A DNA stretch of 64,000 nucleotides from Rehmannia glutinosa (lineage: Eukaryota; Streptophyta; Magnoliopsida; Lamiales; Orobanchaceae). Both the position numbers and the translations under genes were made by a program. Below the pieces are notes generated by a model, which worked only from the letters and a program-made list of their open reading frames with translations, searched no databases and was not told where the DNA came from. The DNA lies in contig JABTTQ020002621.1 in NCBI GenBank assembly GCA_016081115.2, forward strand, positions 248,001-312,000. Direction: 5' to 3'. Position 1 is the stretch's first letter. Every line of letters starts with the position of its first letter. Shown one piece after another: positions 46,322 through 58,179 of the stretch.

Positions 46322-46940
46322 TTCGGTGATTTTTTTAGCAGAACTAATGAACTTGCTTTGAAGATTTGGTAGGGTTTGAGAGAAAAATGCCTTCTTTGCT
46401 CTGGAGAGATGAACGGTTTTAGAGTAGTGTGAGAGAGAAGCTGAACAAAATGGTATATATGGGTTATGAAAGGACGTATTTTCGGTTTTTGAAATTTGAT
46501 CAAGATCAACGGCTCAGTTTAGCACGTCTCATTTGCATTTAATTGCTCGCATTTAATGCGGCAACATTTATATCCAATCATATGCTTTGTCGTGCGACTT
46601 TTTTGCAGAAGTCATTATTATTGCGCTCGACGTCATCCTTAAAAACATTCTCGCTCATTAAAACATTGCGTTTTTGTCACTTAGCTCATAAATGACTTAG
46701 GTTACTTCTTAGCCGATTCAACTCTTCTTCTCTCTATTTTATAGTGACTCAAATTGTCACCTAACTCGATACAACCGACTTTCCGATGCGGTGATTCACT
46801 TAGTGATTCAAGAGCTCCGCTCTATTTCCATCTTTTAACGTTCCATCTCTTTTCCTTGAGTCTTCTCGAGTGTCAACTCATTTCAATTAACCCTAGCTCA
46901 TGCTTAAGCTCTTCAAACCTTGATTCACATAATGGCTTTG
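46322..46940. other. Spacer between RNase H and the envelope-like ORF
   Basis: No domain is seen. It would hold any leader of the envelope-like ORF. Confidence 0.4.
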
Positions 46941-48570
46941 TAAATATGTCCTAATTTGTTTATCGGTTGTGATGTATTCCAAAGTGATGTCTTTCTTTTC
47001 AACATGATCTCTTATGAAATGATATCGACATCAATGTACTTTTTTCTTGAATGCAACACGAGATTTTGAGTTATTGCAATAGCACTTGTGTTATCACACA
47101 TGATTGGAATCTCTTTTTCTTCAACATCATAATCTCTCGGTTGTTGTCTCATCCATAAGACTTGGGCACAATTTTGCCCTTTATGTATGTACTCTTCAAT
47201 TTGTGGATGTGGCTATTGAGTTTTTCTTGCTAAACCAGGAAACCAATCTGTTCCAAGCATTTGACATGTACTGAAGTAATCTTCTGTCAACTCTACATCC
47301 AAAGATAGTTAGAGTCCGAGTAACCAATGAGCTTGAATCCACATTCTTTTGGATACCATAAGCCGACTTCCTGGCATCCCTTCAAATATCTTAGAATTCT
47401 CTTAGTTGCGGTCATATGACTTTCTTTTGGTGCGATTAAAATCTTGCACATACACTCTTTGCAAAGGTGATGTCCGCCGCTTTGTTAAATAGAAAGCGTT
47501 GATCCAATAAGTGCTCAGATCTTATTTGATCCACAGGCTTGCCATTTGCATCCATATCCATCTTGATTGATGTATTCATTGGTATTTTCACAGAAGACTT
47601 CTCTTCCATACCAAATTTATTCATTAAATCTACGGTATACTTTGTTTGATTTATGAAGGTTCCATCCTTGCCTATTTAACTTGAAGTCCTAGAAAGAATG
47701 TCATCTCTCCCATCATGCTCATTTCAAATTTGCCTTGCATGAGGTTTGAGAACTTATCACACAACTCTTTGTTTGTGGATCCAAAAATAATGTCATCCAC
47801 ATATATTTGAACAAGCGTTATACTTTCTCCATCTTGAATTCTCAAGAGTGTTTCATCCACTTTGCCTTTGGTGAATCCATTATCTGTTAGAAATTGAGAC
47901 AATGTATCATACCATGCTCTTGGTGCCTATTTTAATCCATATAAAGCTTTCTTGAGCTTGTACACCTTATCTCCAAGAGTCTTTTGCTCAAATCCGGAGG
48001 TTGTTAAACATAGACTTCTTCTTCCAACAATCCATTCAAGAAAGCACTTTTTACATCCATTTGATATACAAAGTGAAGTTCTTGTGAGCAACATAGGCAA
48101 GAAACATCCTTATTGCTTCTAATCTTGTAACATGAGCAAATATTTCATCAAAATCTATTCCTTCTTCTTGGCAATACCCTTTGGCTACCAATCTTGCTTT
48201 GTTCCTTACCACGTAACCTTCTTCATTCATCTTGTTTCAAAACCCATTTTGTGCCAATAACATTTTGATGGGTTGGTCTTTGCACCAATTCCTATACTTT
48301 ATTTCTCTGTTGATTGACTCTTTCCGCATGGCCTAAATCAATGTGTGTCATCCAAAGCTTGGGACACATCTTTTGGCTCTATTTGGGAAATAAAACAAGT
48401 GAACATTGCTTCTTGTTGAGCTCGGATGCGGTTCTTACACCATCTCTTACATCTCCAATGACTAGCTCGGTGGATGGTCTCTCACCATCTCACATCGGGT
48501 TGGAGTAAGTCATTTGGGTTCGATCGTCTTCATTTGTGTTATCTTGAGCAGCTCTCTCTCTCATCATCAC
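46941..48570 (-). pseudogene. RT and RNase H of the giant element, broken
   Basis: The frame at 47902-47672 reads FLTDNGFTKGKVDETLLRIQ and then IYVDDIIFGSTNKELCDKF, with the Y-V-D-D catalytic box, and EMTFFLGLQVK. Upstream (48300-47910) the RT palm is spread over several frames. Downstream (47624-47300) NKFGMEEKSSVKIPMNTSIK, then the RNase H region down to about 46950, matches copia RNase H text with stops. It would have copied the element RNA and removed the RNA strand. Confidence 0.8.
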
Positions 48571-49900
48571 TTAGTCGCAGATTCTCCATTTGTCTTTGAG
48601 ATTGACTATCTCATCTTCACCTTTATTAATTACTCTAGCTTCAAACTTCAACATAGGGACTCTTCGCATAGTTGGCCGATTTAGCTTATCGCCTAACTCT
48701 TCAATGTCTTCTCCATTTATATTAGGTTCATCAAACACCACATGGATAGACTCTTCTATGACCATTGTCCTCTTGTTCAAAGACTCTATAGGCTTTACTC
48801 TCGGTTGAGTATCCCAAAAGATACCTTCATCGCCTTTAGCATCAAAAGCCTTTAGATTATCCTTGCCATTGTTGTGGATGAAGCATTTACATCCAAAGAT
48901 TCTAAAATATGCAATATTTGGCTTTCTCCTGTCCAAATTTCATAGGAGTCTTTGTCATTTGTCTATTTATCATGCATCTATTTTGAGTATAGCATGCGGT
49001 GTTGATAGCTTCACCCAAAATCTTTTAGGCAATCTAGCTTGACTAACATGGTCTTGAGCTTCCTTGAGAGTTTTGTTTCTTCTTTTCGCTACTCCATTCT
49101 CATTGTGGAGTCCTTGTCTGCAGATAATTCATGAGCAATACCATTTTCAACACAATCTTGAGTTATTATTCCATTGACAAACTCGGTTCCTCTATCGATC
49201 TTATCTTAATAATGGTTTGACTCTTCTCATTTTGAACTCTTTTCACTGTGTGGTAACTTCTCGCAAAGTTTCCTTCTTTTTGCACATGAAGATTGTCCAT
49301 GTATATCTTGAATAATCATCCACCACTACTAGAGTGTATTTGTTTCCACTTATGTTGGTAGCTCAATCTGGACCAAATAAATCCATATGCAATAGATGCA
49401 ATATTCTTGTTGAAGATGGACTAGACTTATCTTTGAATGATGATTTGATCTCGCTTTCCCATCCGGCATGGATCACAAACACTTTCCTTTTTGTACACCG
49501 AGTCCGGTAGTCCTTCTACAAGATTACTCCTTGCAAGCTTGTTAATTGTCTTGAAATTGGATGACTCGGCTTATTGTGTCACAACCAACTTGATTCGGTT
49601 GTACTCTTTGCTAGCGAGACAAGTGTTTGGTGTGGCATTCGACCAATCTATCACATACATGTTCTTTTTGCGGATCCTTTTGCAACACTACTTCATTTGA
49701 TTCAGTGTCTTTGATTTGGCATACTCCCATATTGAATCCAACATTATAGCCCTTGTCACGAGTTGGCGATGCTTAGCAAGTTGAAGTTGAGGCCTTCAAC
49801 GTATGCAACATCTGTGATTTCTAATCCATTTTTCTTGATGGATCCAAAGCCTCTTATTTCCCCGAAGATTCATTCCTCCAAATATGACTTTTGCACCTCT
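48571..49900 (-). pseudogene. Integrase of the giant element, broken
   Basis: At 48936-48571 the C-terminal integrase text reads NIAYFRIFGCKCFIHNNGKD and later VVFDEPNINGEDIEELGDKL, typical of SIRE-like copia. Near 49150-48960 are parts of the NGVA-x-R-RNKTL block and the FWV..LSTPHAI block. Near 49490-49440 is a CDPCRMGKR piece of the zinc-binding pre-integrase domain. The frames change several times. Confidence 0.75.
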
Positions 49901-49971
49901 ATTCTCCTTGAATTTTGATGATTTTTCTTGTTTCTGTCATATGTCCGGAACATCCACTATCCATGTACCGG
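49901..49971 (-). pseudogene. Protease active-site piece, interrupted by nested element
   Basis: The minus strand reads YMDSGCSGHMT at about 49966-49935, the active-site D-S-G of copia protease. The reading is cut immediately upstream by the nested element. The expected preceding Trp codon lies in the target duplication CCTGG on the far side. Confidence 0.8.
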
Positions 49972-51267
49972 TGTTAGTCCAAGTGGCTACGATAATCTAG
50001 AGGGGAGGTGAATAGATTATGCCGATTTTTTGCAAATCACCATCTTTTTCGAATCAACAAGTAAATGACAAGAATGTAAATGCGGAAATTAAACAACACT
50101 CGTTGATTTAAAGAGGTTCAACCCACCTAGGGCCTAATCCTTTACCACCTCACAAGTATCTCCAGGGATGGATTTCAAAAAAAAAAAGATTTTATTAATT
50201 ACCACAATTAATACAACACCTTGAGGATCACCACAATCCTCTTACAACACCTTCAAGGATATTACCACAATCTTCCTTCACCACCTTTGAAGAGTACCAC
50301 ACTCTTCAAACACCTATCACCTAGATCACCCAAGTGTATTCTTACCACAAGAATACTCACAAGGATGTCTTGTGTTGAATGATGGACAAAATTCAAGATT
50401 ACAACTCTATGAAACCAATACAAAGATTGAGTGCAAGTGTAATCAAGAATCAAAAAGCCTAGACCTCAAAGATGTGCAAGTGAAAGTACTTAGGCTATTA
50501 CAACAAGAATGTAAAAATGAAAGCTTGAACAATTTGCAGATTTCTTGTTGTGTGTTTTGCTTGTATGTGTTGTGTCTTGTGTCTTCAATTCATCCTCTAT
50601 TTATAGGGAAGTCTTCACCAACATAGGCTCCTCTATCTTCACTTTTGTCTACAAAAAGAAGACCACAAGATGCGAAATATTGTACAAAAATCAAAAGTAA
50701 ATCTTGTTTGTCAAAAAATTCAAAAAGATAACTTTCTTTGTCACACAAAATAGCATAAGGCGGTAGGTTGCCCTGTTGAAGATTTCAACCGTTTAAAAAA
50801 ATTAGTGCGATCCAGTGCAGTGTCGTCGGGGGGTGCGACGGTCGGCCCCGCTTGACCGTCCCCCTCTTCGTTTTTACGAGTTGAGAATGTTCTGTTTCAT
50901 GTTTCCTTTTCTTCAGTATCGGTCGACGTTTTGGGCAGTCGACTTCCAAATTGAAATGTTGTCCGATTTTTTTCAAAAATAAACTTCAAGAAATACTCCA
51001 AAAAGTTAGTAAAAACATTTTAAATCACTTAGTATTATTTTGACAACATTTATAAACATAGTTTTGGTGTAAAAACCAATTTAAACAAAACATCAAAAGT
51101 GTTGTCCATTTTTACCAATAGAATAAATTCTAAGAAATACTCCAAAAATTAGCAAAAATATTTTAAATAATTTAGGAGTATTTGGACAACATTTATTAAC
51201 ATTGTTTTGCTATAAAAACTTATTTAAACATAATCATCAAAATCTTGATAAAAACATTTATCTAACA
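49972..51267 (-). repeat. 3' LTR of the nested element, 1296 bp
   Basis: It is nearly identical to 57092-58179 over long stretches. It retains about 250 bp (roughly 50512-50763) missing from the other LTR, including CTATTTATAGGG, which on the minus strand is a TATA box CCCTATAAATAG near 50600-50612. Confidence 0.88.
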
Positions 51268-51281
51268 AACTCCCCTTTTTG
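51268..51281 (-). promoter_or_regulatory. Polypurine tract of the nested element
   Basis: The minus strand reads AAAAAGGGGAGTT against the 3' LTR. Confidence 0.7.
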
Positions 51282-52540
51282 ATGATTACAAACCAAAACA
51301 ATTTTAGGAAGTTGATTTTAAAACAAAACCAATTTTACGGTCTAAAACATCAAACCATTACAAGCAAGATTTATCATAAGTACAAACACACAAGGATAGG
51401 AGCAGAGATTTTTCAAAATCATTTTTGCACAAGCTCCCCTATCAATATGCATATCAAGAACAAGTATACAAGCAACAACTAAAAGCTTAAAGCTTAGCTT
51501 TTACAACTTAAGCTTGAATATCATGAGCTTATAAGCTCCCCCCTGTCACAAAAGCATCATAAGTCAAGTATAAAAGTCCATAATACATCACATGGACCAA
51601 GTATTATCCATAGCTTTTGGCTTTTAAGAGCTTTAGCTTATAGCTTTTCTTGCGAGCTTATTTACGCTTCTTTGAGCTTATGAGCATTTTTCTGGTTTCT
51701 CCCCTTTGGAATCATCAAAAATAATGTGAGCACGATAAAAATATCATACAATTATATCAAAGTGCGCAATTTTATAGATTTATCGAGCATATTGAGCATT
51801 TAAGCTTAAATTCGAATAAAGGGAAAATATTGCTCATTTGATTTGTAAAAGCTCATTTGATTGATAAAACATGATCTCTATAAACTTATAAGACTTTTCA
51901 AATCAAGAGAATCATGTAGGTGATGAAATTTTCATTGAAACATTTTATCAAACACTTAGCGTGCATTGAATAAAACAAGAGAAATATAACGCCTTTGGGA
52001 TTCGTGTAAGCCAAAAACATTAATCACCAATTTCAATACCACAATATACATTCATCATCAATCATCATAAACAACATATTAATACAAGAATTTCAACAAT
52101 ATATCAAGATACAAGTTCATTCTCAGGGTTCAACCCAATTGAGATTAAAAGGAGAAATTCTTATCATCTAATCGGTAAAGATGAACAATGATGATGATAA
52201 TCGAGCCTCATGAAGTACAAAATATAAAATGTATGCAATAAAAAAATTTGAAGTGAAATTTATGTGAAAAGTGCGTAGGGGACGAAAAATAGACAAAATG
52301 AGCCAAAATGGTGAAACCGAAAAAGAAACGATTTAAACCATAAAATGGTGAGGGGCGACGGTTGGGGGTGGGCGGCCGGTCGACGTCATGGGCGACGGTC
52401 GGCTTTCCCAACCAGCCAGTGTCCTTTGTTTTTCCAAAATCCGAGTTTTTAACCAAAAATCCGATTTTTCGCCCCTAAGTTTTAAAAGCGTGCAAAATGC
52501 AATCATAGACCTCATTCAATATGCATTATGCCTAACCGAG
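51282..52540. other. 3' untranslated region of the nested element
   Basis: The AT-rich, non-coding stretch contains several AGCTT/AGCTTAT words at 51480-51690. A GC-rich patch at 52340-52420 (GGCGACGGTTGGGGG) resembles a patch in the LTR. No extra ORF is recognised. Confidence 0.55.
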
Positions 52541-53534
52541 CTCGTATTGACGCGAAAGTCTCGGAAGATAGCAGTTTTGTAAAAATGTCCGCTAATTGAT
52601 CTTGAGATGGTACAGAAGATATCTCAATTTTTTCGTTTTGAAACACAATCCCTTAGAAAATGATGTCGAATCTCAATATGTTTAGTACGGTTATGATGAA
52701 CCGGGTTTTGAGCAATGTTTATAGCGGATATATTATCACAAAAGATAGGAACACTTTCAAAAGAACATTTATAATACACTAAGGTTTGTTTCATCCAAAG
52801 AAGTTGTGTACAACAAAATGCCGCGGAAATATATTCGCCGGCCGTTGAAATGAAACACAATTTTGTTTCTTTGAAAACCAAGAAACTAGGCAATCACCTA
52901 GAAATTGACATGATCCAGGAAGTACTTTTCCGATCATCAATATTTCCGCATAATCCGAATCACTATAACCTTTAAGAGAAAAATTTTCATTCTTTGGATA
53001 GAATAAACCATATTGAATAGTGCCTTTCAAATATCGAAAAATCCTTTTAACGGCACTCATATGAGATTCTTTGGGATTGCTTTGAAAACGAGCACATAGG
53101 CATACAACATGAAGAATATCCGGTCTACTTGCGGTTAAATAAAGTAAACTACCAATCATACCTCGATATTTGGATTCATCAACCGACTTGTCTTTTTCAT
53201 CTTTGTCAATCTTGACGTTTGTTGCCATTGGGGAGAGCGAGTTTTCCTTCTTCAATGCCAAATTTCTTCAAAAGCTCCTTTGTATATTTTGATTGAGAAA
53301 TATAAATTCCTTCTTGGCATTGCTTAATTTGAAGTCCAAGGAAGAAGTTGAGCTCCCCATCATGCTCATTTCAAATTCACCTTGCATTAACTTAGAAAAT
53401 TTCTTGCACAAGGATTCATTAGTAGCACCAAAAATAATATCATCAACATAAATTTGCACTAATAAGCAATCTTGCCCTTTTTCAAAAACAAAGAGAGTAG
53501 TATCAACTTTACCTCTTGTAAAACCATTTTGCAA
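52541..53534 (-). pseudogene. RT C-terminus and RNase H of the nested element
   Basis: At 53534-53268 the reading NGFTRGKVDTTLFVFEKGQD and VQIYVDDIIFGATNE holds the catalytic Y-V-D-D. At 53261-52791 come YRGMIGSLLYLTASRPDIL, AVKRIFRYLKGTIQYGLFYP and GYSDSDYA, the RT end and RNase H start. At 52790-52624 are FESVPIFCDNISAINIAQNP and VHHNRTKHIEIRHHFLRDCV, the RNase H end. The three parts are in different frames. Confidence 0.88.
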
Positions 53535-54574
53535 AAGAAAAGAGTTAAGTCTATCATACCATGGGGTGCTTGTTTCAAACCATACAAGGCCTTTTTAAGT
53601 CTATAAACATCATTAGGCCTAGAAAAATTTTCAAACCCCGGAGGTTGTTTTACATAGACTTCTTCTTGAATAATACCATTTAAAAATGCAGATTTTACAT
53701 CCATTTGGTAAAGCTTGAAATTTTTAAAACAAGAATAGGCAAGTAAAATACGAATAGCTTCTAAACGTGCTACGGGTGCAAATGTTTCATCATAATCAAT
53801 ACCTTCTTCTTGACAATAACTTTGAGCTACTAACCTTGCTTTGTTTCGAACAATATTGCCTTGGTCATCGAGCTTGTTCCGAAATACCCATTTTGTACCA
53901 ATAATGGTTTGAGATGGAGGACAAGGTACTAATTCCCATACATCATTCCTTTCAAATTGATTCAACTCCTCTTGCATTTCTAAAAACCAATCCTCATCTT
54001 CAATGGCTTCCTTAGCATTTTTAGGCTCTTTTTGAGATATAAGAGCTTTCTCGGCAAATTTTCCTCGAGTCATTACTTTATCAAGGGGATCACCAATAAT
54101 AAGATCTTTTGGGTGATCTCCCTTAAATTTCAATGCTACGGGAAGATTCGAAGTATCACCTTTATCTTCTTGAGGAACATTTGAGCTTGAAGGTTGATCA
54201 TTTTGAGTTTCATCTTGAACAATGGGTTCAACAATATCCTCTTCATCACTTTCATCATTGGGTATCCTTTCAACACCCGAAGCTTCATTGAATTTGACAT
54301 GGATGGATTCTTCAACAACCCAACTAGTCTTATTATAAACCCGATATGCTTTGCTCTTGGTTGAATACCCCATAAATATTCCTTCATCGGCCTTAGGATC
54401 AAGTTTTTCTAATTGATCCTTAGTATTCAAAATAAAACATTTACATCCAAATATTTTGAAATAACTAATATTTGGAGTTCTTCCTTTCCAAAGCTCATAT
54501 GGAGTTTTATTCATTTTAGGACGAATATAAACTCGATTAATGACATAGCAACGGCAGAATTTACGGCCGCCCAA
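53535..54574 (-). pseudogene. Integrase C-terminus and RT core of the nested element
   Basis: This long frame (371 residues, extending to 53459) starts with PYELWKGRTPNISYFKIFGC and CFILNTKDQLEKLDPKADEG, the C-terminal integrase part. A variable acidic linker (NDESDEEDIVEPIVQDETQN) follows. RT then starts with NDVWELVPCPPSQTIIGTKW, ARLVAQSYCQEEGIDYDETF, APVARLEAIRILLAYSCFKN and LYQMDVKSAFLNGIIQEEVY. It ends with a frameshift after YRLKKALYGLKQAPHG, just before the second half of RT. Confidence 0.9.
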
Positions 54575-55652
54575 AAATATTTTGGAAGTAAAAATTCATT
54601 GAGCATGGACCGACTCATTTCTTGAAGTGTCCGATTTTTCCTTTCGGCTACTCCATTTTGTTGAGGTGTCATTGGCCGAAAAATTAGGACTATATCCCTT
54701 GGTTTCACAAAAGACTCTAAATTCACCGTCAAATTCTCCACATCGATCACTTGAATAGACTTAATAGTATCTTCCTTTAATTTTCAATAAGTCTACACAA
54801 CTTAACAAACTCATTAACGGCATCGCTTTTATTTGTAAGAAATAGAGCCCAAGTATATCTAGAAAAATCATCAACTATAACAAAAAGTGTAATGTTTTCC
54901 ACTTAGACTTGCCAGTACCAATATCCCCATACAAATCAAGATGAAGCATTTGTACGGGTTTGGTAGTGGAAATTTCATTTTGGGCTTAAAACTACTCTTA
55001 ACTAATTTGTTCTTTTGACAAGTGTCATATAAGCCAATATTTTCAAAATTCAATTTGGGTAGTCCTTTTACATGTTGGTCTTTGTAAATAGTTTGCAAAA
55101 TTTTGTATCCAACATGCCCAAGTCGCCTATGCCATAAACTAGTTAAATCATTGTTGGCGACAAGACAAGAAACATTTTGACTAACCAAATCACTTGTACA
55201 AATTTTGTAAAGATTTCCTTTTTCTAATTGCTTCACAAATAATTTTATAATTTTTGGAAATAAGGCATTTTTCTTTATTAAAAACAACATTATAATTTGA
55301 ATCACAAAGTTGGCTAACACTTATCAAATTGAACTTAAGCCCTTCTACTAAAAGAACATTACTAAAGAGAGAAAGAAGAGTTATCAATTTCTCCATTTCC
55401 AAGAATTTTTCCTTTGCCATTGCCGAACATGACCATACCCTCTTCTTGGAGCTTGATGTTGGTAAAAAGTTCTTTCTTTTCGGTCATATGGCGTGAACAT
55501 CCGTTGTCCACGAGCCATTTTGAATCTTCCATTGTTGTTATAGCCCTATAACCTACAAATGAATTATTTTTATGTACCCTATAATTTTGGGGTCCATGGG
55601 GGTTAACCTTGAGACCTTTAGGTCTCCAATAATAGCTAAAATTATTCTTCAA
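54575..55652 (-). pseudogene. Protease and integrase of the nested element, broken
   Basis: The frame at 55652-55362 reads SKWLVDNGCSRHMTEKKELF. The protease active site is D-N-G where D-S-G is usual. The pre-integrase block LWHRRLGHVGYKILQTIYKD is at about 55150. The integrase core is frameshifted between 54970 and 54750. FRPMTPQQNGVAERKNRTLQ with the catalytic Glu block lies at about 54690-54620, followed by a further break before the next frame. Confidence 0.85.
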
Positions 55653-56340
55653 TTTACAATTGCTAGCATAGTGTCCATTCTTACCACAATAAAAACAAGT
55701 AATAATACGAGGACTACTAGACGTACAAAGGTTGGACCTTGGTCTTTTTTCTTAAAAGCATTTTGAAAAGGTTTGTAACCAAGTCCTAATTTAGAATGCT
55801 CACCTCTTTGTGCATCTAAAAGTTTTGTGACTTTATCCGTACTTAAATTGAATCGATGCACATCTTTTTCAAACTTTCAATATCATTTGTGAGCGTTTGT
55901 TTTTCGGTTTCAAGAGTACGAACCATAGTAATTCTTGTATTTAACAATCAAATTTTGAAACTCATTTTGTAATTCATCAAAATCACATTGTAATTCATCA
56001 ACTAGGGAAGAAGATGAAGCATTAGAGCGCACCTCGGTATTTTCATCGTCTATGGCCATAAGACCATGTTCGGATTCTCCTTCCTCGTCGGTTGTTTCAA
56101 GTAATTCATCCCAAGTTTTGACGTCGCATTTAACGCCTTCTTTTTCGGAAAAGGCTTTTTTTCTTCTTTTGTTCCTCTTCCGCTAATTTTGGGCAATCGG
56201 CTATGTAGTGCCCGGATTTTCCACATTTGAAACAAGAATTGTCTCTTGGCTTTCTTGCTTTATTTTTGTTTACAAATTTTGCAAATTTTCTAACAAGAGC
56301 GTTTCTTTATCATCCTCATCACTAGCATAATAAATATTAT
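55653..56340 (-). pseudogene. Gag zinc knuckles and linker of the nested element
   Basis: CFKCGKSGHYIADCPKLAEE at about 56235-56175 is a CCHC knuckle. A second, CFYCGKNGHYASNC, lies at about 55695-55655 just before the protease. Between them is a coiled-coil-like stretch in more than one frame. Two separated knuckles are typical of this SIRE-like group. Confidence 0.85.
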
Positions 56341-57076
56341 TATAAGAAGATGCTAAGCCTTTAATAATATTTTGCATACCCGGTTTAGAGGTGGATGGTT
56401 GAGAATTTTCCTCTCCTTGAGATATACTTCATAAATAAGGAGGTTCCCAATGAGCTCATCAAACTTGAGTGTCTCAAGATTTTGAGCTTCCATGATTGCC
56501 GTCACCTTTTCGGACCATGAGCCGGGAAGGGCATTTAAGACTTTGGTCACCTTATCTTCTTCTGAGATGACCTTTCCAAGAGCCACAAGAGGATTGACAA
56601 TGTTGTCAAGCCCTTCCACCATTTTTGATATGCTTTCACCATCATGCATATTGAAATTTTCAAAGTCTTTCACAAGCATTGTTTTTCTTGCTTGCTTTAC
56701 TTTCTTTGTGCCCTCATAGATGGTTTCTAATTTTTCCCAAACTTCATGTGCCGACCGTATGCCTCTTATGCGATTATATTCGGTGGCGGTAAGAGAGCAA
56801 TATAAAATGTTTAAGGCCTTACCGTTTAAAGAGAAAGCCTTCTTGTCATTTTCATCGTATTCCTTGAACGGCTTGGGAGTCGTGGTACCATCCTCCAATT
56901 TTGTTGTTGGTTGAGCAACTCCTTCAATGACCATATTCCAAATATCAAATCCGCACCCTTGTAGAAATCACTCCATGCGGTCTTTCCAAAATGCGTAGTT
57001 GTTGGCGTCGAATAGTGGTGGCTTGTTGGTGGAGGCGCCGGTGGTGAGATAAGCTTCATTAGTAGCCAAAGAGTTT
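56341..57076 (-). pseudogene. Gag capsid segment of the nested element (UBN2)
   Basis: At 56934-56353 the frame reads KPFKEYDENDKKAFSLNGKA, LNILYCSLTATEYNRIRGIR, SAHEVWEKLETIYEGTKKVK and LNALPGSWSEKVTAIMEAQN, the UBN2/gag-polypeptide domain. The N-terminal part (57089-56940) reads PPPTSHHYSTPTTTHFGKTA in shifted frames, where the usual FDGTNYAYWK-type start is decayed. Confidence 0.88.
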
Positions 57077-57088
57077 GGCTCGATACCA
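57077..57088 (-). promoter_or_regulatory. Primer binding site of the nested element
   Basis: The minus strand reads TGGTATCGAGCC four bases from the 5' LTR. It is close to the tRNA-iMet complement. Confidence 0.75.
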
Positions 57089-57091
57089 CCT

Positions 57092-58179
57092 TGTTAGTCC
57101 AAGTGGCTACGATAATCTAGAGGGGGGGTGAATAGATTATGCCGATTTTTTGCAAATCACCCTCTTTTTCGAATCAACAAGTAAATGACAAGAATGTAAA
57201 TGCGGAAATTAAACAACACTCGTTGATTTAAAGAGGTTCAACCCACCTAGGGCCTAATCCTTTACCACCCCAGTATCTCCGGGATGGATTTCAAAAAGAA
57301 AAAAAGATTTTATTAATTACCACAATTAATACAACACCTTGAGGATCACCACAATCCTCTTACAACACCTTCAAGGAGATTACCACAATCTTCCTTCACC
57401 ACCTTTGAAGAGTACCACACTCTTCAAACACCTATCACCTAGATCACCCAAGTGTATTCTTACCACAAGAATACTCACAAGGATGTCTTGTGTTGAATGA
57501 TGGACAAAATTCAAGATTACAACTTTATGAAACCAATACAAAGATTGAGTGCAAGTGTAATCAAGAATCAAAAAGCCTAGACCTCAAAGATGTGCAAGTG
57601 AAAGTACTTAGGCTATTATAACAAGAATGTAAGCAACCGGTTGCCCTGTTGAAGATTTCGACCGTTTAAAAAAATTAGTGCGATCCAGTGCAGTCGTCAG
57701 GGGGTCGGCCGGTCGACGGGGTGCGACAGTCGCCTAGGGTGCGGCGGTCGGCCCCTGCTTGACCGGTATCCCTCTTTGTTTTTATGAGTTGAGAATGTTA
57801 TGTTTCATGTTTCCTTTTCTTTGGTACCGGTCGACATTTTGGGCGACCGGTCGACCTCCAAATTGAAATGTTGTCCGATTTGTTTCACAAATAAACTTCA
57901 AGAAATACTCCAAAAATTAGTAAAAACATTTTAAATCACTTAGGAGTATTTTGACAATATTTATAAACATAGTTTTGGTGTAAAAACCAATTTAAACAAA
58001 ACCATCAAAAGTGTTGTGCATTTTTACCAAAAAAATAAATTCTAATAAATACTCCAAAAATTAACAAAAATATTTTAAATCATTTAGGAGTATTTGGACA
58101 ACATTTATTAACATTGTTTTGGTATAAAAACTCATTTAAACATAATCATCAAAATCTTGATAAAAACATTTATCAAACA
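57092..58179 (-). repeat. 5' LTR of the nested element, promoter deleted
   Basis: The 1088-bp LTR lacks about 250 bp found in its partner. The junction is near 57630, where GAATGTAAGCAACC passes straight to GGTTGCCCTG. The deletion removes the TATA box, so this copy of the LTR could not start transcription normally. Confidence 0.85.

Larger units (their letters stand above)
49972..58179 (-). mobile_element. Nested Ty1/copia element, 8.2 kb
   Basis: LTRs at 49972-51267 and 57092-58179 begin TGTTAGTCCAAGTGGC and end CTAACA or CAAACA. The target duplication on the minus strand is CCTGG on one side and CCGG, with one base lost, on the other (58184-58180 and 49971-49968). A purine tract (AAAAAGGGGAGTT on the minus strand) adjoins the left LTR. 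A primer site TGGTATCGAGCC (57088-57077) adjoins the right LTR. The gag, protease, integrase, RT and RNase H domains are all present in order and better preserved than in the host element. The lesions are several frameshifts and a large LTR deletion. Confidence 0.88.
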
